Shown here: positions 12,572-12,696 of the stretch, piece after piece | Layout: the number at the start of each line of letters is the position of its first letter | Position numbering within the stretch: the first letter of the stretch is position 1 | Assembly: GCA_964430665.1 (NCBI GenBank) | Contig: CAYSFC010000020.1 | Span: 1-12,696, forward strand | Direction of reading: 5' to 3' | DNA length: 12,696 nucleotides | Source: JAQUYS01 sp964430665 | Lineage (GTDB): Archaea; Nanobdellota; Nanobdellia; Woesearchaeales; SKGA01 | Notes under the pieces: generated by a model | What the model saw: only the letters and a program-made list of their open reading frames with translations | Told to the model about the DNA's origin: nothing | Databases searched by the model: none | Position numbers and translations under genes: made by a program

Positions 12572-12696
12572 TTAATTTAAATATTGACAATTTTCTTCAC
12601 AAGTTACAACGCCTGTAACTGAATCTATTTTAAGATTTGTTTCATATCCTTCTTCGTCTCGTTTAGAAATAACTAATTGTGCTTTCCAATCTTCAT
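12572..12696 (-). CDS. C-terminal end of an unidentified protein (partial)
   Basis: The minus-strand frame is open from the window edge to TAA at 12574-12572, giving the last 40 residues, ending in CEENCQYLN. The segment LKIDSVTGVVT resembles the strand and turn of PepSY-type domains (K/Y-x-V/I-D-x-x-T-G-x-V), which is weak evidence. Two cysteines four residues apart (CEENC) lie near the end. The gene starts outside the window. Confidence 0.55.
   Translation of the reverse strand, partial: EDWKAQLVISKRDEEGYETNLKIDSVTGVVTCEENCQYLN

Overview
The window looks like chromosomal DNA from an uncultivated, very AT-rich archaeon, most likely a DPANN lineage close to Pacearchaeota/Woesearchaeota. The archaeal call is firm: it carries archaeal/eukaryotic-type ribosomal proteins L15e and L21e, RNA polymerase subunit Rpo4, a DUF655 protein, an archaeal-style HisRS, and TATA-box promoters of the form TTTATAAAT placed about 26-29 bases before the ATG. 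The DPANN placement is inference. It rests on the low G+C (about 30% by eye), the tiny spacers, and a surface protein ending in an acidic, Asn/Asp-rich domain plus one membrane anchor, an architecture I associate with these lineages.

Layout. Bases 1-2811 are the 3' part of a large surface protein (parallel beta-helix, PGF-pre-PGF-like domain, C-terminal anchor). A small membrane protein follows (2893-3342), then hisS (3375-4640), a second small membrane protein (4664-5017), a hairpin-rich spacer, and a lone rpl11 (5154-5630). On the minus strand lies a two-gene operon: a putative DNA-binding protein (5813-6571) and a 58-residue cysteine-containing protein that overlaps it by ATGA (5640-5816). 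It is divergent from a putative Cys-His-Asp papain/transglutaminase-fold protein (6676-7419). Next come the conserved information-processing genes rpl21e, rpo4 and DUF655 (7459-8766). These are followed by a metabolic or transport run: an MFS permease, a VOC/glyoxalase-fold protein, and a DUF523 iron-sulphur protein (8800-10874). A CYTH triphosphatase-type gene (10906-11442) converges on rpl15e (minus, 11485-12057). An unknown gene (minus, 12181-12537) and the tail of another minus-strand gene (12572-12696) close the window.

Expression. Most first genes appear leaderless: the TATA box sits 26-29 bases before the ATG and there is no Shine-Dalgarno. Several boxes overlap the stop codon of the preceding gene. 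Internal operon genes and a few leadered genes (rpl11, DUF655, MFS, VOC, rpl15e) carry purine-rich ribosome-binding sites. rpl15e stands out: an unusually G+C-rich leader of about 100 bases, and a related sequence motif on both sides of the gene.

Most worth following up: the divergent DNA-binding / small Cys protein / Cys-His-Asp module with a perfect 10-base inverted repeat in its shared promoter; the repeated motif flanking rpl15e and its leader; and the tandem hairpins before rpl11. I found no rRNA, tRNA, CRISPR array or insertion sequence. No stretch longer than about 140 bases lacks a gene.
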